Source of the DNA: Micromonospora craniellae
GTDB taxonomy: Bacteria; Actinomycetota; Actinomycetes; Mycobacteriales; Micromonosporaceae
NCBI RefSeq assembly: GCF_014764405.1
Contig: NZ_CP061725.1
Coordinates: 682,001 to 746,000 of the forward strand
Reading direction: 5' to 3'
DNA: 64,000 nucleotides
Shown here: positions 53,184 through 61,608 of the stretch, in pieces
Layout: the number at the start of each line of letters is the position of its first letter
How positions within the stretch are numbered: position 1 is the stretch's first letter
Translations under genes and position numbers: made by a program
Notes under the pieces: model-generated
The model's database searches: none
What the model was told of the DNA's origin: nothing
Seen by the model: only the letters and a program-made list of their open reading frames with translations

Positions 53184-55292
53184 TCACCGGGATTGGGGTG
53201 CGGCGGCGCGTGAACGCCACAGCAGCCAGACGAAGTACGGGGTCCCGATCATGGCGGTGACCAGGCCGGCGGGGATCTGCGCCGGAGCGATCACGGTGCG
53301 GCCGAGGGTGTCGGCGAGACTGACCAGGGCCGCGCCGAGCAGCGCGGCGACCGGGAGCACCCGGCTGTGCCGACCGCCGACGAGCGCGCGGGCGGCGTGC
53401 GGGGCGACCAGGCCGACGAAGCCGATCACACCGACGGCCGAGACGGCGGTCGAGGTGAGCAGCGCCGCCGCGCCGAGCGCGATCAGCCGGGTACGTTCCA
53501 GGCGGACGCCGAGCACCCGGGGGGTGTCGTCGTCCAACGCCATCAGGTCCAGTTCGCGGCGGGCGGCGACCACCGCCGGGGTGAGCACCAGCAGCGCGAT
53601 CGCCACCGGCAGCACCTGCGTGGCGGTGCGCCCGTAGGTGGAGCCGGAGAGCCAGGTGAGCGCCTTGCCGGTGTTCCAGGGGTCGAAGGCCACGATCATG
53701 AAGGTGATCATCGCCATGCCGCCCTGCCAGGCACCGAATCCGATCAGGACCAGCCGGTCGGAGCTGAGCCCGCCGCGCCAGGCCGCGCCGTAGACCAGGG
53801 CGAAGGCGAGCATCGCGCCCAGCCCGGCCACCCCGGACACGGCCCACACCCCGGCCAGCGGCACGAAGGTGAGCAGCGAGACCGCGCCCAGGCCGGCGCC
53901 AGCGGTGATGCCGAGGATGCCGGGCTCGGCCAGCGGGTTGCGGCAGACCGCCTGCACGGTGGTGCCGGCCACGGCCAGCGCCGCGCCGGCCAGCATCGCC
54001 GCGGCGACCCGGGGCCACCGCTGGTCCAGCACGAAGGTGTACCCCGGCCCGGTGGTGCCGTTGACCCAGTTGACGATGTCGCCGAACAGCACCCAGGTGT
54101 CCCCGGCGAACATGCCGAGCAGCACCGCCCCGCCGGTGACCGTGGCCGCCACGGCGACCACGGTGCGGTGGAAGGCGGCGGAGCGTACGGCCGCGTGACC
54201 GCCCGGCGGGCGGCGGGTCGGTCCGGCGTCCCGGTGCCGCCGGGCCAGCCAGATCAGGATGGCCGCGCCGAGCAGGGTGGTCACCACGCCGGTGGGGATG
54301 TCCACACCGGCCTGGCCGCCCATGACGGCCCGCAGCAGCACGTCGGAGCCGAGCACGATGATCACTCCGGCGATGCCGGAGAGCGGCAGCAGCACCCGGT
54401 GCCGGTGCACGCCGGGCACCATCGACCCGAGCAGCCGCACGATCACCGGCGCGCACAGGCCGACGAAGCCGACCGGCCCGGTGAGGGTCACCGCCGAGGC
54501 GGAGAGCAGCACGGCCAGCACCGTGACGATCAGCCGGGTACGGCGTACGTCGAGGCCGAGCACGGTGGCGGTGTCGTCGCCGAGGGCGAGGATGTCGAGG
54601 CGGTGCCCGAGCAGCATCAGTGCCACGACGGCGATGCCGAGGACCGGGGCGAGCTGGGTGAGCGCGTTCAGGTCGCTCTGCACCAGCGAGCCGTTGCCCC
54701 AGGCGAACAGGCCGATGGTGGCCTGCTCGAAGAGCAGGAGCAGCAGCATGGTCACCGAGCTGAGCGCCAGGGCGGTGGCCGAACCGGCGAGGATCAGCCG
54801 GGTGGTGCCGGCCTGCCCGCCGGAGGACATCGCCATCACCAGGCCGGCTGCGGCGAGCCCGCCGCAGAAGGCGAGACCACCGGCGGGCAGCACGGGCAGT
54901 GCGATACCGAACGCGGAGACCGAGACGATGGCCAGGTGCGCGCCGGCGTTGACGGCGAGGGTGTCCGGCGAGGCCAGCGGGTTGCGGGCGATCGACTGGA
55001 GGGCCGCACCGGCGAAGCCGAGGGCGACACCGATGGCCAGCCCGGCGAGCAGTCGGGGTACCCGGGAGGCGACCAGCACCCGGGCCGTCTCGTCGTCGCC
55101 GCCGGTGAGCAGCCGCAACAGGTCGAGTGCGCCGACGGCGGAGGTGCCCTGGGTGAGGTGGACACCGGCGACCACCAGCAGCAGCACGATGCCGGCGATG
55201 AAGGCCCCGACGACGCGGGGGGCCGAGACCCGCCCGGCCGGAGCCGACCCGAGGGCCGGCTCCGAGCGCGGGGGGGCGGACAGCGCGGTCAC
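53184..55292 (-). CDS. Fused FhuB-type iron-siderophore ABC permease
   Basis: The 702 residues hold two tandem FecCD permease halves (about 20-340 and 370-690), as in FhuB. Each half has about ten helices and the motif sets RVPRLLAGLAIGVALGFAGA with RNPLASPDTLAV, and RWPRVAAAMLAGAALAVAGT with RNPLAEPGILGI. Each half has a G-rich cytoplasmic loop near its end (GFVGLCAPVIVRL, GFVGLVAPHAARA). The GTG start overlaps the binding-protein stop by 4 bases. A fused permease means no second permease gene is needed. Confidence 0.92.
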   Translation of the reverse strand: MTALSAPPRSEPALGSAPAGRVSAPRVVGAFIAGIVLLLVVAGVHLTQGTSAVGALDLLRLLTGGDDETARVLVASRVPRLLAGLAIGVALGFAGAALQSIARNPLASPDTLAVNAGAHLAIVSVSAFGIALPVLPAGGLAFCGGLAAAGLVMAMSSGGQAGTTRLILAGSATALALSSVTMLLLLLFEQATIGLFAWGNGSLVQSDLNALTQLAPVLGIAVVALMLLGHRLDILALGDDTATVLGLDVRRTRLIVTVLAVLLSASAVTLTGPVGFVGLCAPVIVRLLGSMVPGVHRHRVLLPLSGIAGVIIVLGSDVLLRAVMGGQAGVDIPTGVVTTLLGAAILIWLARRHRDAGPTRRPPGGHAAVRSAAFHRTVVAVAATVTGGAVLLGMFAGDTWVLFGDIVNWVNGTTGPGYTFVLDQRWPRVAAAMLAGAALAVAGTTVQAVCRNPLAEPGILGITAGAGLGAVSLLTFVPLAGVWAVSGVAGLGAMLAFALVYGAAWRGGLSSDRLVLIGFGAWQGGMAMITFMIVAFDPWNTGKALTWLSGSTYGRTATQVLPVAIALLVLTPAVVAARRELDLMALDDDTPRVLGVRLERTRLIALGAAALLTSTAVSAVGVIGFVGLVAPHAARALVGGRHSRVLPVAALLGAALVSLADTLGRTVIAPAQIPAGLVTAMIGTPYFVWLLWRSRAAAPQSR

Positions 55293-56272
55293 ACCGCGTA
55301 GGTGTTGACGAACTGGTCGATGTACTGCTTGCCGGAGAGCGGCCCGCCGAAGGTCCAGATCCCGTCCGGCATCCGGTGCAGGTTGCCCTGCGCGACGAAG
55401 GGCAGCGACTTCCAGATGGCGTTGCCGGCAAGGCCGTCGGCGAAGACGTCGTCGCCGTCCGAGGCGTTGTAGAAGAAGTGCAGGTCCGGGCTCTTGAGCA
55501 CGGTCAGGCCCTCGACGTCGGTCTGGCCCAGGCCCCACGCCTCGTCGACCTCGCCCTGCCAGGCGTTGGTGAGGCCGAGCTGGATACCGATCTGGGAGAC
55601 GAGCGCGCCCTGGCCGAACATCCGGATGCTGACCGTGCTGCCCTCCTTCCAGCCGTCGGCGATGGCGAACGGCTTGCCGGCGGCACCGGCGTCGGCGATC
55701 TTCTTCTTGCCGTCGGCGATCGCGGTGTCGAAGTCGGCGAGCAGCTTCTCCGCCTCGGCGGTCTTGCCGACCGCAGCGGCGATCATGTTCACGTCGGCGC
55801 GCATCCGGCCGAGGTTGTCGGTGGCGTCGCTACCCTTGGTGACGACGACCGGGACGTACTTCTCCAGCTGTGCGATCGTGCCGGCGCCGCGGTCGTCCGT
55901 CATCACCACGAGGTCCGGCTCCAGCGCGACGATGGAGTCGACGCTCGGCTCGCCCCGGGTACCGACGTCCTTGACGTCCGCGTCGAGCTTGGCGGCGGTG
56001 ACCCAGGTGGCGTAGCCCTTGGGGTCGGCGACACCGACCGGCATGACGCCGAGGCTGACGAGCATCTCGACCTCGCCCCACTCCAGGCCGACGACCTTGG
56101 TGGCGGGCTTGTCGAGCTTGACCTCCTTGCCCCGGCTGTCGGTCACGGTGACCGGCCCGCCGGCGGCGGAGGGGGTGGAGTCGGGTGCGGAGGCGTTCTC
56201 GGTGGTGCCGCAGGCGGCCAGCGCCAGGACGGCGGCGGCGGCGACCAGGGCCGTGACACGGGTACGGGACAT
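55289..56272 (-). CDS. Iron-siderophore-binding lipoprotein (FepB/FhuD-like)
   Basis: The signal peptide ends in the lipobox LALAAC with Cys21. The mature part is a two-lobed periplasmic-binding-protein type III fold: TKVVGLEWGEVEMLVSLGV, EPDLVVMTDDRG, and GFGG-like terminal segments (TFGGPLSGKQYIDQF). The 327-residue length is normal. It delivers ferric siderophore to the fused permease, to which it is translationally coupled. Confidence 0.93.
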   Translation of the reverse strand: MSRTRVTALVAAAAVLALAACGTTENASAPDSTPSAAGGPVTVTDSRGKEVKLDKPATKVVGLEWGEVEMLVSLGVMPVGVADPKGYATWVTAAKLDADVKDVGTRGEPSVDSIVALEPDLVVMTDDRGAGTIAQLEKYVPVVVTKGSDATDNLGRMRADVNMIAAAVGKTAEAEKLLADFDTAIADGKKKIADAGAAGKPFAIADGWKEGSTVSIRMFGQGALVSQIGIQLGLTNAWQGEVDEAWGLGQTDVEGLTVLKSPDLHFFYNASDGDDVFADGLAGNAIWKSLPFVAQGNLHRMPDGIWTFGGPLSGKQYIDQFVNTYAV

Positions 56273-56313
56273 GATGTTCTTTCTCGGGATGGATTCTCGG
56301 GCCGGTCTGGGTT

Positions 56314-57147
56314 TCAGACCGGGATGCGGGTCAGGTGCCGACCGACGGGGCGGGTGGTCACCAGGCCAGTGACCGGATCGACGACGACCTCGATCCGGAT
56401 CCCGTAGGTCTCGGTCAGGTCGTGTTCGGTGAAGACCTCGGTGGGGGTTCCGGTGGCGCGGACCCGACCGCTGTGCAGCAGCACCACCTCGTCGGCCACC
56501 GCGGCGGCCTGGTTGAGGTCGTGCAGCACCACGCCGACCGCGACGCCGTGGTCGTCGGCGAGGTCACGCATCAGGTCGAGGATCTCGACCTGGTAGCGGA
56601 GGTCGAGGAAGGTGGTCGGCTCGTCGAGCAGCAGCACCGGGGTGTGCTGGGCCAGGCAGGTGGCGAGCCAGACGCGCTGCAACTCGCCGCCGGACAGCTC
56701 GTCCACCGGCCGGTCGGCCATCGTGGTGACCCCGGTGACGTCCATCGCACGGGCGATCGCGGCGGGACCGTCCGGGTCGTCGGCGCGCCACCGACCCCGG
56801 TACGGGTGCCGACCGTAGCCCACCACGTCACGGACGGTGACCCCGTTGGGCACCGGCCGGCTCTGGGCGAGCAGGGTCACCCGGCGGGCGTACTCCTTGG
56901 CGGGCAGGCCGGCGGCGGCGGTGTCGTCAGCGAAGAGCACCGCGCCGCTGTCGATCGGGTGCAGCCGCGCCAGCGCCCGCAGCAGGGTGGACTTACCGCT
57001 GCCGTTCGGCCCGACGAGGGCCGTCACCGCACCGGGGCGGAGCGTGATCCCGGCACCGTGCACCACCGGTGTGCCGTGGTAGCCCAGGTGGAGATCGGCT
57101 CCACGCAGGCTCTGCTCGACGTCGTTCGACGCCAGTGCGCGCGACAT
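56314..57147 (-). CDS. Iron-siderophore ABC ATPase (FecE-like)
   Basis: The 277-residue ATPase has Walker A GPNGSGKST, Q-loop LLAQSRPVPNG with RDVVGYGRHPYRGRW (typical of FecE/FepC), signature LSGGELQRVW, Walker B VLLLDEPTTFLD and the switch VVLHDLNQA. It is the first gene of the iron operon. Its ATG at 57147 lies only 4 bases after an iron box, so repression would block both transcription start and ribosome access. Confidence 0.93.
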   Translation of the reverse strand: MSRALASNDVEQSLRGADLHLGYHGTPVVHGAGITLRPGAVTALVGPNGSGKSTLLRALARLHPIDSGAVLFADDTAAAGLPAKEYARRVTLLAQSRPVPNGVTVRDVVGYGRHPYRGRWRADDPDGPAAIARAMDVTGVTTMADRPVDELSGGELQRVWLATCLAQHTPVLLLDEPTTFLDLRYQVEILDLMRDLADDHGVAVGVVLHDLNQAAAVADEVVLLHSGRVRATGTPTEVFTEHDLTETYGIRIEVVVDPVTGLVTTRPVGRHLTRIPV

Positions 57148-57151
57148 GCGG

Positions 57152-57170
57152 TTAGGCTAACCTAACCTAA
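57152..57170 (-). promoter_or_regulatory. Iron box (IdeR/DmdR/DtxR-type operator)
   Basis: The plus strand reads TTAGGCTAACCTAACCTAA. Its complement, TTAGGTTAGGTTAGCCTAA, fits the 19-bp DtxR-family iron box in nearly every arm position. It sits immediately upstream of the siderophore-uptake operon, so repression by Fe(II)-loaded regulator is expected. Confidence 0.88.
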
Positions 57171-57433
57171 CTCACTGTCAAGGTGGGGCCCCGACACCGT
57201 CGGACGACCCGGCCCGGTCGACGCGACTCGATGGGCTGCCGGCGCGCTGCCGCCCGAACAGACTACTGCGACACCTCGGCGGCAGCCCCCACGGTCGAGG
57301 ACCGTGGTCGGCCGCCGGCCGGTGCGGAATCGGTACCGGGGTGGGAGGACAGACGAACGCGAGCAGCGGTAGCGTTGCGCGTCATCGCAGCCGGGCCGCC
57401 GGTGTGGCGCTCGCGACGTACGGAGGATGGGGC

Positions 57434-59197
57434 ATGTCCATCGGCGAGGAACCGTTCGCAGCCCGCGACGACCTGGCCTCACGGCCGAACTTCGAGGTCA
57501 CCCTGCGGGGGTACGACAAACGACAGGTCGACCGCTACGTCGAGCAGGCGGACACCCGCCTCGCGGCCATCGCCGCCGACCGGGACCGGGCCACGTCGCA
57601 CGCACGGGAGCTGACCGGCAAGCTCCAGGCGTTCCAGGTCGAGGTGACCGAGCTGCGCCAGCGGCCGACCCAGATGGACCGGGCGTCCTTCCGCGAACTG
57701 GGTCCGATGGTCGACCAGATCCTGGACCTGGCCGAGAAGCAGGCCACGGCCATCGTGGACACCCACACGCAACGGGCCACCAAACTCCAGGCGGAGGCCG
57801 AGAAGACGCTCGCCAACGCGCGCGAGCGGACGGTCAAGGCACTGGCCGACCTCGACGAGGAACTGGCCGCCCGGCGGGCCGAGCACGACAAGACGTACGA
57901 GGAGAAGCGCGCCACGGCCGAGGCGGAGCTGGCCGAGACCCGCGAACGGGCCGAGAAGCTGCGCGCCGAGGGTGAGGCCGCGCACGAGCGTGCCCAGCAG
58001 GAGGCGCAGCGCATCGGTGAGCAGTGCCGCCAGCAGGTCGAGCAGACCCGCTCGGCGGCCGAGGCGCTGACCACCTCCGCGCGTACCCAGATCCATCAGG
58101 AGATCCAGGCGGCCCGGGCAAAGAGCCAGCAGGAACTGACGCAGTGGCGGACCACTGTGGAGGAGGAGCTCGCGGAACGGCGTGCCAACGCCGAGGAGGA
58201 CCTGACCGAGCAGCGGGCGGCGGTCGAGCGCGAGCTGGCCGCCCAGCGTTCCGCCGCCGAGCAGCGCGTCAGCTCGATGATCGCGGACGCCCAGCAGTAC
58301 TCCGCCGAGATCCGCAAGCGCGCCGACGAGCAGGCGGCCGAGACCCGCAAGTTCAGCGACGAGCAGGCCGCGGCCGCCGAGGAGCAGTTGCACGCCGTCC
58401 AGCTCCAGGTCGGCGAGCAGCAGGAGGCGCTGGCCCGGTTGCAGGAGGAGCTGGACGGCGCCCGGCAGCAGCTCGGCGAGACCCGGCGGGACAAGGACGC
58501 CACCGACGCCGAGCTGGCCCGGCTGCGCCGGCAGGTGGAGGACACCGGCCGCGACCTCTCGGCGGAGAGCCAGCGGCTGGACGAGGTGCGCCGGGCCGCC
58601 GAGGCGGCCGAGCGGCACGCCAAGGAGACCCGGGCCCGGGTGCAGCGGGAGGCCAAGCGGGTCGCCGACCTGGCAGCGGCGGCGGTCATGGCCGCGGCGG
58701 CCGGCGGCACCGAGACCGCCGAGTACCCGATGGTGGGCGCCCGCCCGGCCGCCCGGGTCAACGGTGAGCCGACCCCGGCGACCGGCGCGAATCAGGCCGG
58801 CGACGGTCGCGTCCCCGACGGTCACGAGCACGGCACGCCGGAGCGGCAGACGGCAGGCGATTCCGCCGCCTCGGGCCCGCAGGGCACGCCCGCCGGTCCG
58901 GACGCCCTCCGTCCCGGCGCGGGCCCGGACGGCCCTCGTGCCGGTGTCGGCCCGGACGGCACCGCGCCCGTCGGCCCGGAGGGCGTCGGTCCGGCCGAGG
59001 ACCGGTTCGGCCGAGGACCGGCGGAGTCCGATCCGGCGGCGTTGACGGACCCGGTGGCGCGGGCGGCGGCGGTCGTCGCAGCCGGCGGGAAGGCCGGCAT
59101 CGACTGGTTCGCCGGACCGCCCGGAACCGCCGAGGAGGTGGCCGGGCACCCGGTCGCCACGGTCAACGGCACCGCGCCTGAGCCCACCGCACACTGA
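57434..59197 (+). CDS. DivIVA/Scy-like long coiled-coil protein
   Basis: The N-terminal DivIVA motif is NFEVTLRGYDKRQVDRYVEQ, followed by an almost unbroken heptad-rich coiled coil from about residue 40 to 430, rich in Glu, Gln, Ala and Arg. A Gly/Pro-rich disordered tail extends to 587 (GPDGPRAGVGPDGTAPVGPE). This matches the Scy/FilP-type cytoskeletal proteins that organise tip growth in mycelial actinomycetes. GGAGGATGGGG precedes the ATG. A role in polar growth or cell shape is inferred from family and architecture. Confidence 0.85.
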   Translation: MSIGEEPFAARDDLASRPNFEVTLRGYDKRQVDRYVEQADTRLAAIAADRDRATSHARELTGKLQAFQVEVTELRQRPTQMDRASFRELGPMVDQILDLAEKQATAIVDTHTQRATKLQAEAEKTLANARERTVKALADLDEELAARRAEHDKTYEEKRATAEAELAETRERAEKLRAEGEAAHERAQQEAQRIGEQCRQQVEQTRSAAEALTTSARTQIHQEIQAARAKSQQELTQWRTTVEEELAERRANAEEDLTEQRAAVERELAAQRSAAEQRVSSMIADAQQYSAEIRKRADEQAAETRKFSDEQAAAAEEQLHAVQLQVGEQQEALARLQEELDGARQQLGETRRDKDATDAELARLRRQVEDTGRDLSAESQRLDEVRRAAEAAERHAKETRARVQREAKRVADLAAAAVMAAAAGGTETAEYPMVGARPAARVNGEPTPATGANQAGDGRVPDGHEHGTPERQTAGDSAASGPQGTPAGPDALRPGAGPDGPRAGVGPDGTAPVGPEGVGPAEDRFGRGPAESDPAALTDPVARAAAVVAAGGKAGIDWFAGPPGTAEEVAGHPVATVNGTAPEPTAH

Positions 59198-59207
59198 ACA
59201 CACCACG

Positions 59208-59244
59208 GGCGGGTCGGTGCGGGGCACTCCCGCTCCGGCCCGCC
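59208..59244. terminator. GC hairpin between convergent genes
   Basis: GGCGGGTCGG (59208-59217) pairs with CCGGCCCGCC (59235-59244) with one wobble. It lies between the coiled-coil gene and the convergent gene at 59261. Confidence 0.5.
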
Positions 59245-59260
59245 TGTCGGTTGACCGTGG

Positions 59261-59923
59261 TCAGAACGGTCGGCGCGGCAACCAGCCGAGGAACCGGTCA
59301 CGAGCGTGGGCCAGCGGCAGCCCGGGCAGGTCCCGGGCGGCGGCGAGCAGGCACGACCCCAGGTAGACGGCGAGCGCGGCCCGTGCCCCGCCGAACTCCG
59401 CCAGCAACTGGCTCTGCTTGACCGCGCACGGCCACTCCTGGCCGCACCCGGTGCAGGTCCAGGCGGGCGGCGAGGGCAGGTGTTCCGGCGGTTTCGTCGA
59501 GCGGTAGCGGGCGCCTGCGCTGTTGCCACGGCTGGCGAGCGGACGGACCACCCGGACCGGGGCGTCCGGCTCCGGACGGCGGGGAGCGAACAGCTCCCGC
59601 CGGGCCAACCCCAGCGCGCCACCGGCGCGTACCAGTGCGTCCGGCCCGGGCCGGTGACCGACCAGCGCCCCCAGCAGATGGTGTCCCAGCAGATCGAACG
59701 CGTCGGGCCCGAGGTCGAGTTCCCGACACAGCCCGATCAGTCGCAGCGGTGTCGCCACCCGTTGCGTCACCAGCGCCGCGCGCAGTACGTCACGTAAACC
59801 GTCTCCCAGTGCCCCCAGTCGGCTCCCCACGATGCCGGTCAGGATCGCCTCCCCGGTGATCCGCCGAAGCGCTTCAGCGGTCGCCCGACGGACGATGTCA
59901 GTCGAGTCCCTACCCTCCAACAC
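59261..59923 (-). CDS. Hypothetical protein with C-terminal zinc-ribbon-like domain (220 aa)
   Basis: The C-terminal 70 residues contain PPAWTCTGCGQEWPCAVKQ and a helical part (LAVYLGSCLLAAARDL, RDRFLGW). This is the same domain as in the 111-residue protein at 36939, here with a CxxC pair. The N-terminal 140 residues are helical and not recognised. The start is a TTG after GAGGGGTGGG. The two proteins may belong to one poorly described family. Confidence 0.65.
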   Translation of the reverse strand: MLEGRDSTDIVRRATAEALRRITGEAILTGIVGSRLGALGDGLRDVLRAALVTQRVATPLRLIGLCRELDLGPDAFDLLGHHLLGALVGHRPGPDALVRAGGALGLARRELFAPRRPEPDAPVRVVRPLASRGNSAGARYRSTKPPEHLPSPPAWTCTGCGQEWPCAVKQSQLLAEFGGARAALAVYLGSCLLAAARDLPGLPLAHARDRFLGWLPRRPF

Positions 59924-60087
59924 CCACCCCTCTCACCCGTACGGTCGAGCGGCTACCTCTTCCTCGGACACCCCTGGCGTGATCGCGGGATCGAAAGCTC
60001 CCGTCTTCGGCAACGATCGACCAGCGGCCGACGCGACGCGCCGACCGCCTGATGCCCATCGACCCCGGCCGGCGCCACAATCGCCGC

Positions 60088-60831
60088 ATGCGGCGTTCGC
60101 TCGTCGGGCGGGACGACCTGTTCGACCTGGCCTGGCGCGCACTGGGTGAGCCCGGCCCGGTGCTGCTGGAGGGGCCGGCCGGAATCGGCAAGACGGCCCT
60201 GTTGCGGACCCTGGTCGCCGAGGCGACCCGGTCCGGATGGCAGGTGCTCACCTGCGCGCCGACCGAGTGCGAGGCCGACCTGCCGTTCGCCGCCCTCGCC
60301 GACCTGCTCCGCCCGCTGGCGGACCTGGTGGTGGACCTGCCGCGTCCGCAGCGCGCCGCCGCCGAGGTGGTGCTGCTCACCGGCGACAGCGACGAGACGT
60401 TCGACGAACGGGTGGTCGGCGCGGCGACCCGGGCCCTGTTGGAGGCGCCGCTCGGGCTCGACGCCGGTCCGAGCCGGCTGACCCGGCTGACCCTGACCCC
60501 GCTCGACGTGGCGACACTGCATCAGGTGCTGCGGGAGCGGATCGGTGCTCCGCTGAGCCGCCCGCTGCTCGCCCGGATCGCCCGGGAGGCCGCCGGCAAC
60601 CCGCTGGTCGCCATCGAGGTGGCCCGCGCGGTGCAGCGCCTGCCGGAGCCACCCGAGCCGGGGCAGGACCTGCCGGTGACCGCCTCCATCGCCGACGAAC
60701 TGTTCGTCAGCCCCAAGACGGTCGAGACGAACATCTCCCGGGTCTACCGCAAGCTGGGCATCTCCCGCCGGGCCGAACTCGGCGCCGCGCTCACCCGCAC
60801 CCGGGTGTCGGCAGCGGGCGTCGAAAGCTAG
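60088..60831 (+). CDS. Internally shortened LuxR/LAL-type regulator
   Basis: The first 190 residues look like the ATPase part of a LAL regulator: SLVGRDDLFDLAWRAL, Walker A LLEGPAGIGKTALLRTL, and FAALADLLRPLADLV. The last 40 residues are a LuxR helix-turn-helix with the second half only (ADELFVSPKTVETNISRVYR, KLGISRRAEL). LAL proteins are usually about 900 residues; here there are 247, with the Walker B and the entire helical repeat region missing and the reading frame preserved. It is either a decayed gene or a minimal regulator. The ATG at 60088 is preferred; one at 60052 is possible. Confidence 0.7.
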   Translation: MRRSLVGRDDLFDLAWRALGEPGPVLLEGPAGIGKTALLRTLVAEATRSGWQVLTCAPTECEADLPFAALADLLRPLADLVVDLPRPQRAAAEVVLLTGDSDETFDERVVGAATRALLEAPLGLDAGPSRLTRLTLTPLDVATLHQVLRERIGAPLSRPLLARIAREAAGNPLVAIEVARAVQRLPEPPEPGQDLPVTASIADELFVSPKTVETNISRVYRKLGISRRAELGAALTRTRVSAAGVES

Positions 60832-60913
60832 GGAAACACCGGATTCCTTCGCGGCCCGGCGATCGTAGCGTCGAGACGTCACCCGGCGGTCGGCCGAAGA
60901 AGGGAGCAGGACA

Positions 60914-61224
60914 CGTGCGGCGAATGATCCTGCCCGCGCTCTGCGTGGCGGTGCTCGCGTTCACTCGCGCCGCAGGTGGACGCCTGCGCGCTGGTCACTC
61001 AGGAGGAGGCCGAGAAACTCGCCGGTACGCCCCTGGAGGAGCCGGTGTCGGTACGGGAGACCTGCACGTACACCGGACCGGTTTCGGGACCGCTGGCTCA
61101 GGTGGAGGTCTTCGTCAGCGTCTCCGGGACCTGGGTGGCGGTCCGGCTGGTCCGGCTCGACGACCCGGCCGGCTACGCGAAGCGGCTCACCGACGTGGCC
61201 CGGACGGTGGCCGGGCGGTTGTGA
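60914..61224 (+). pseudogene. Frameshifted DUF3558-like lipoprotein remnant
   Basis: GTG at 60914 after GGGAGCAGG opens a signal-like start (MRRMILPALCVAVLAFTR). The frame then becomes meaningless, while another frame from about 60973 reads QVDACALVTQEEAEKLAGTP, VSVRETCTYTG and WVAVRLVRLDDPAG to the stop at 61224. DACALVT..EA..L is typical of DUF3558-like lipoproteins. A small deletion has removed the lipobox region and shifted the frame. It lies 80 bases downstream of the shortened LuxR gene, another deletion product. Confidence 0.6.
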
Positions 61225-61497
61225 CGCGCGGCGGGGCCGGTCAGCCGCGATCGGGCTGGTCCCCGGGTGCCGTGGGGCCGGCCTCCTGCTGGCGCGCGAA
61301 GTGCTTCCGGACCGTCTCGCTCGCCTGCGGCTCCGGGCAGCCGAGGCTGCGCAGCAGGTCGGTGGCGTCCAACGTAGTGCACCGCTGCGGGCAGCCCGAC
61401 CGGCACCGGTTCGTGGTCCATCCGGCGCGGTGCACCCGCCTGCGGCGACCCGACCGGCCCTACCTGCGCAGAAGCAGTCAATATCAGCCGCAGTCGA
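61225..61497. other. Intergenic region before the cellulase promoter
   Basis: On the minus strand a frame ending at 61241 reads DATDLLRSLGCPEPQASETV, then RKHFARQQEAGPTAP, which could be the C-terminal piece of a lost gene. It has no credible start or upstream part. Nothing else is seen. Confidence 0.3.
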
Positions 61498-61527
61498 TTG
61501 ACAAAGTTGTAGATCCCAACTTATGGT
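61498..61527 (+). promoter_or_regulatory. Cellulase promoter with inverted repeat in the spacer
   Basis: TTGACA (61498-61503) and TATGGT (61522-61527) are spaced 18 bases, a good housekeeping-type promoter. Between them AAGTTG (61504-61509) and CAACTT (61517-61522) form a perfect inverted repeat with a 7-base centre, well placed for a repressor. The CebR-type box TGGGAGCGCTCCCA is not present. Confidence 0.6.
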
Positions 61528-61608
61528 GCGAGCCGGCCGGACGTTTCCGGTGGTCCCGGCGGCGCTCGGCCAGCACCCGTCGACACCATCACCACACCAA
61601 GGAGCGTC

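Noticed and set aside
53367..55301. 644-codon plus-strand frame across the siderophore permease
   Set aside because: Shadow frame with Gly/His/Glu-rich composition; the minus strand encodes a clear FhuB-type permease.
61241..61435. 64-codon minus-strand ORF before the cellulase
   Set aside because: The C-terminal part looks coding, but there is no credible start, and nothing upstream extends it.
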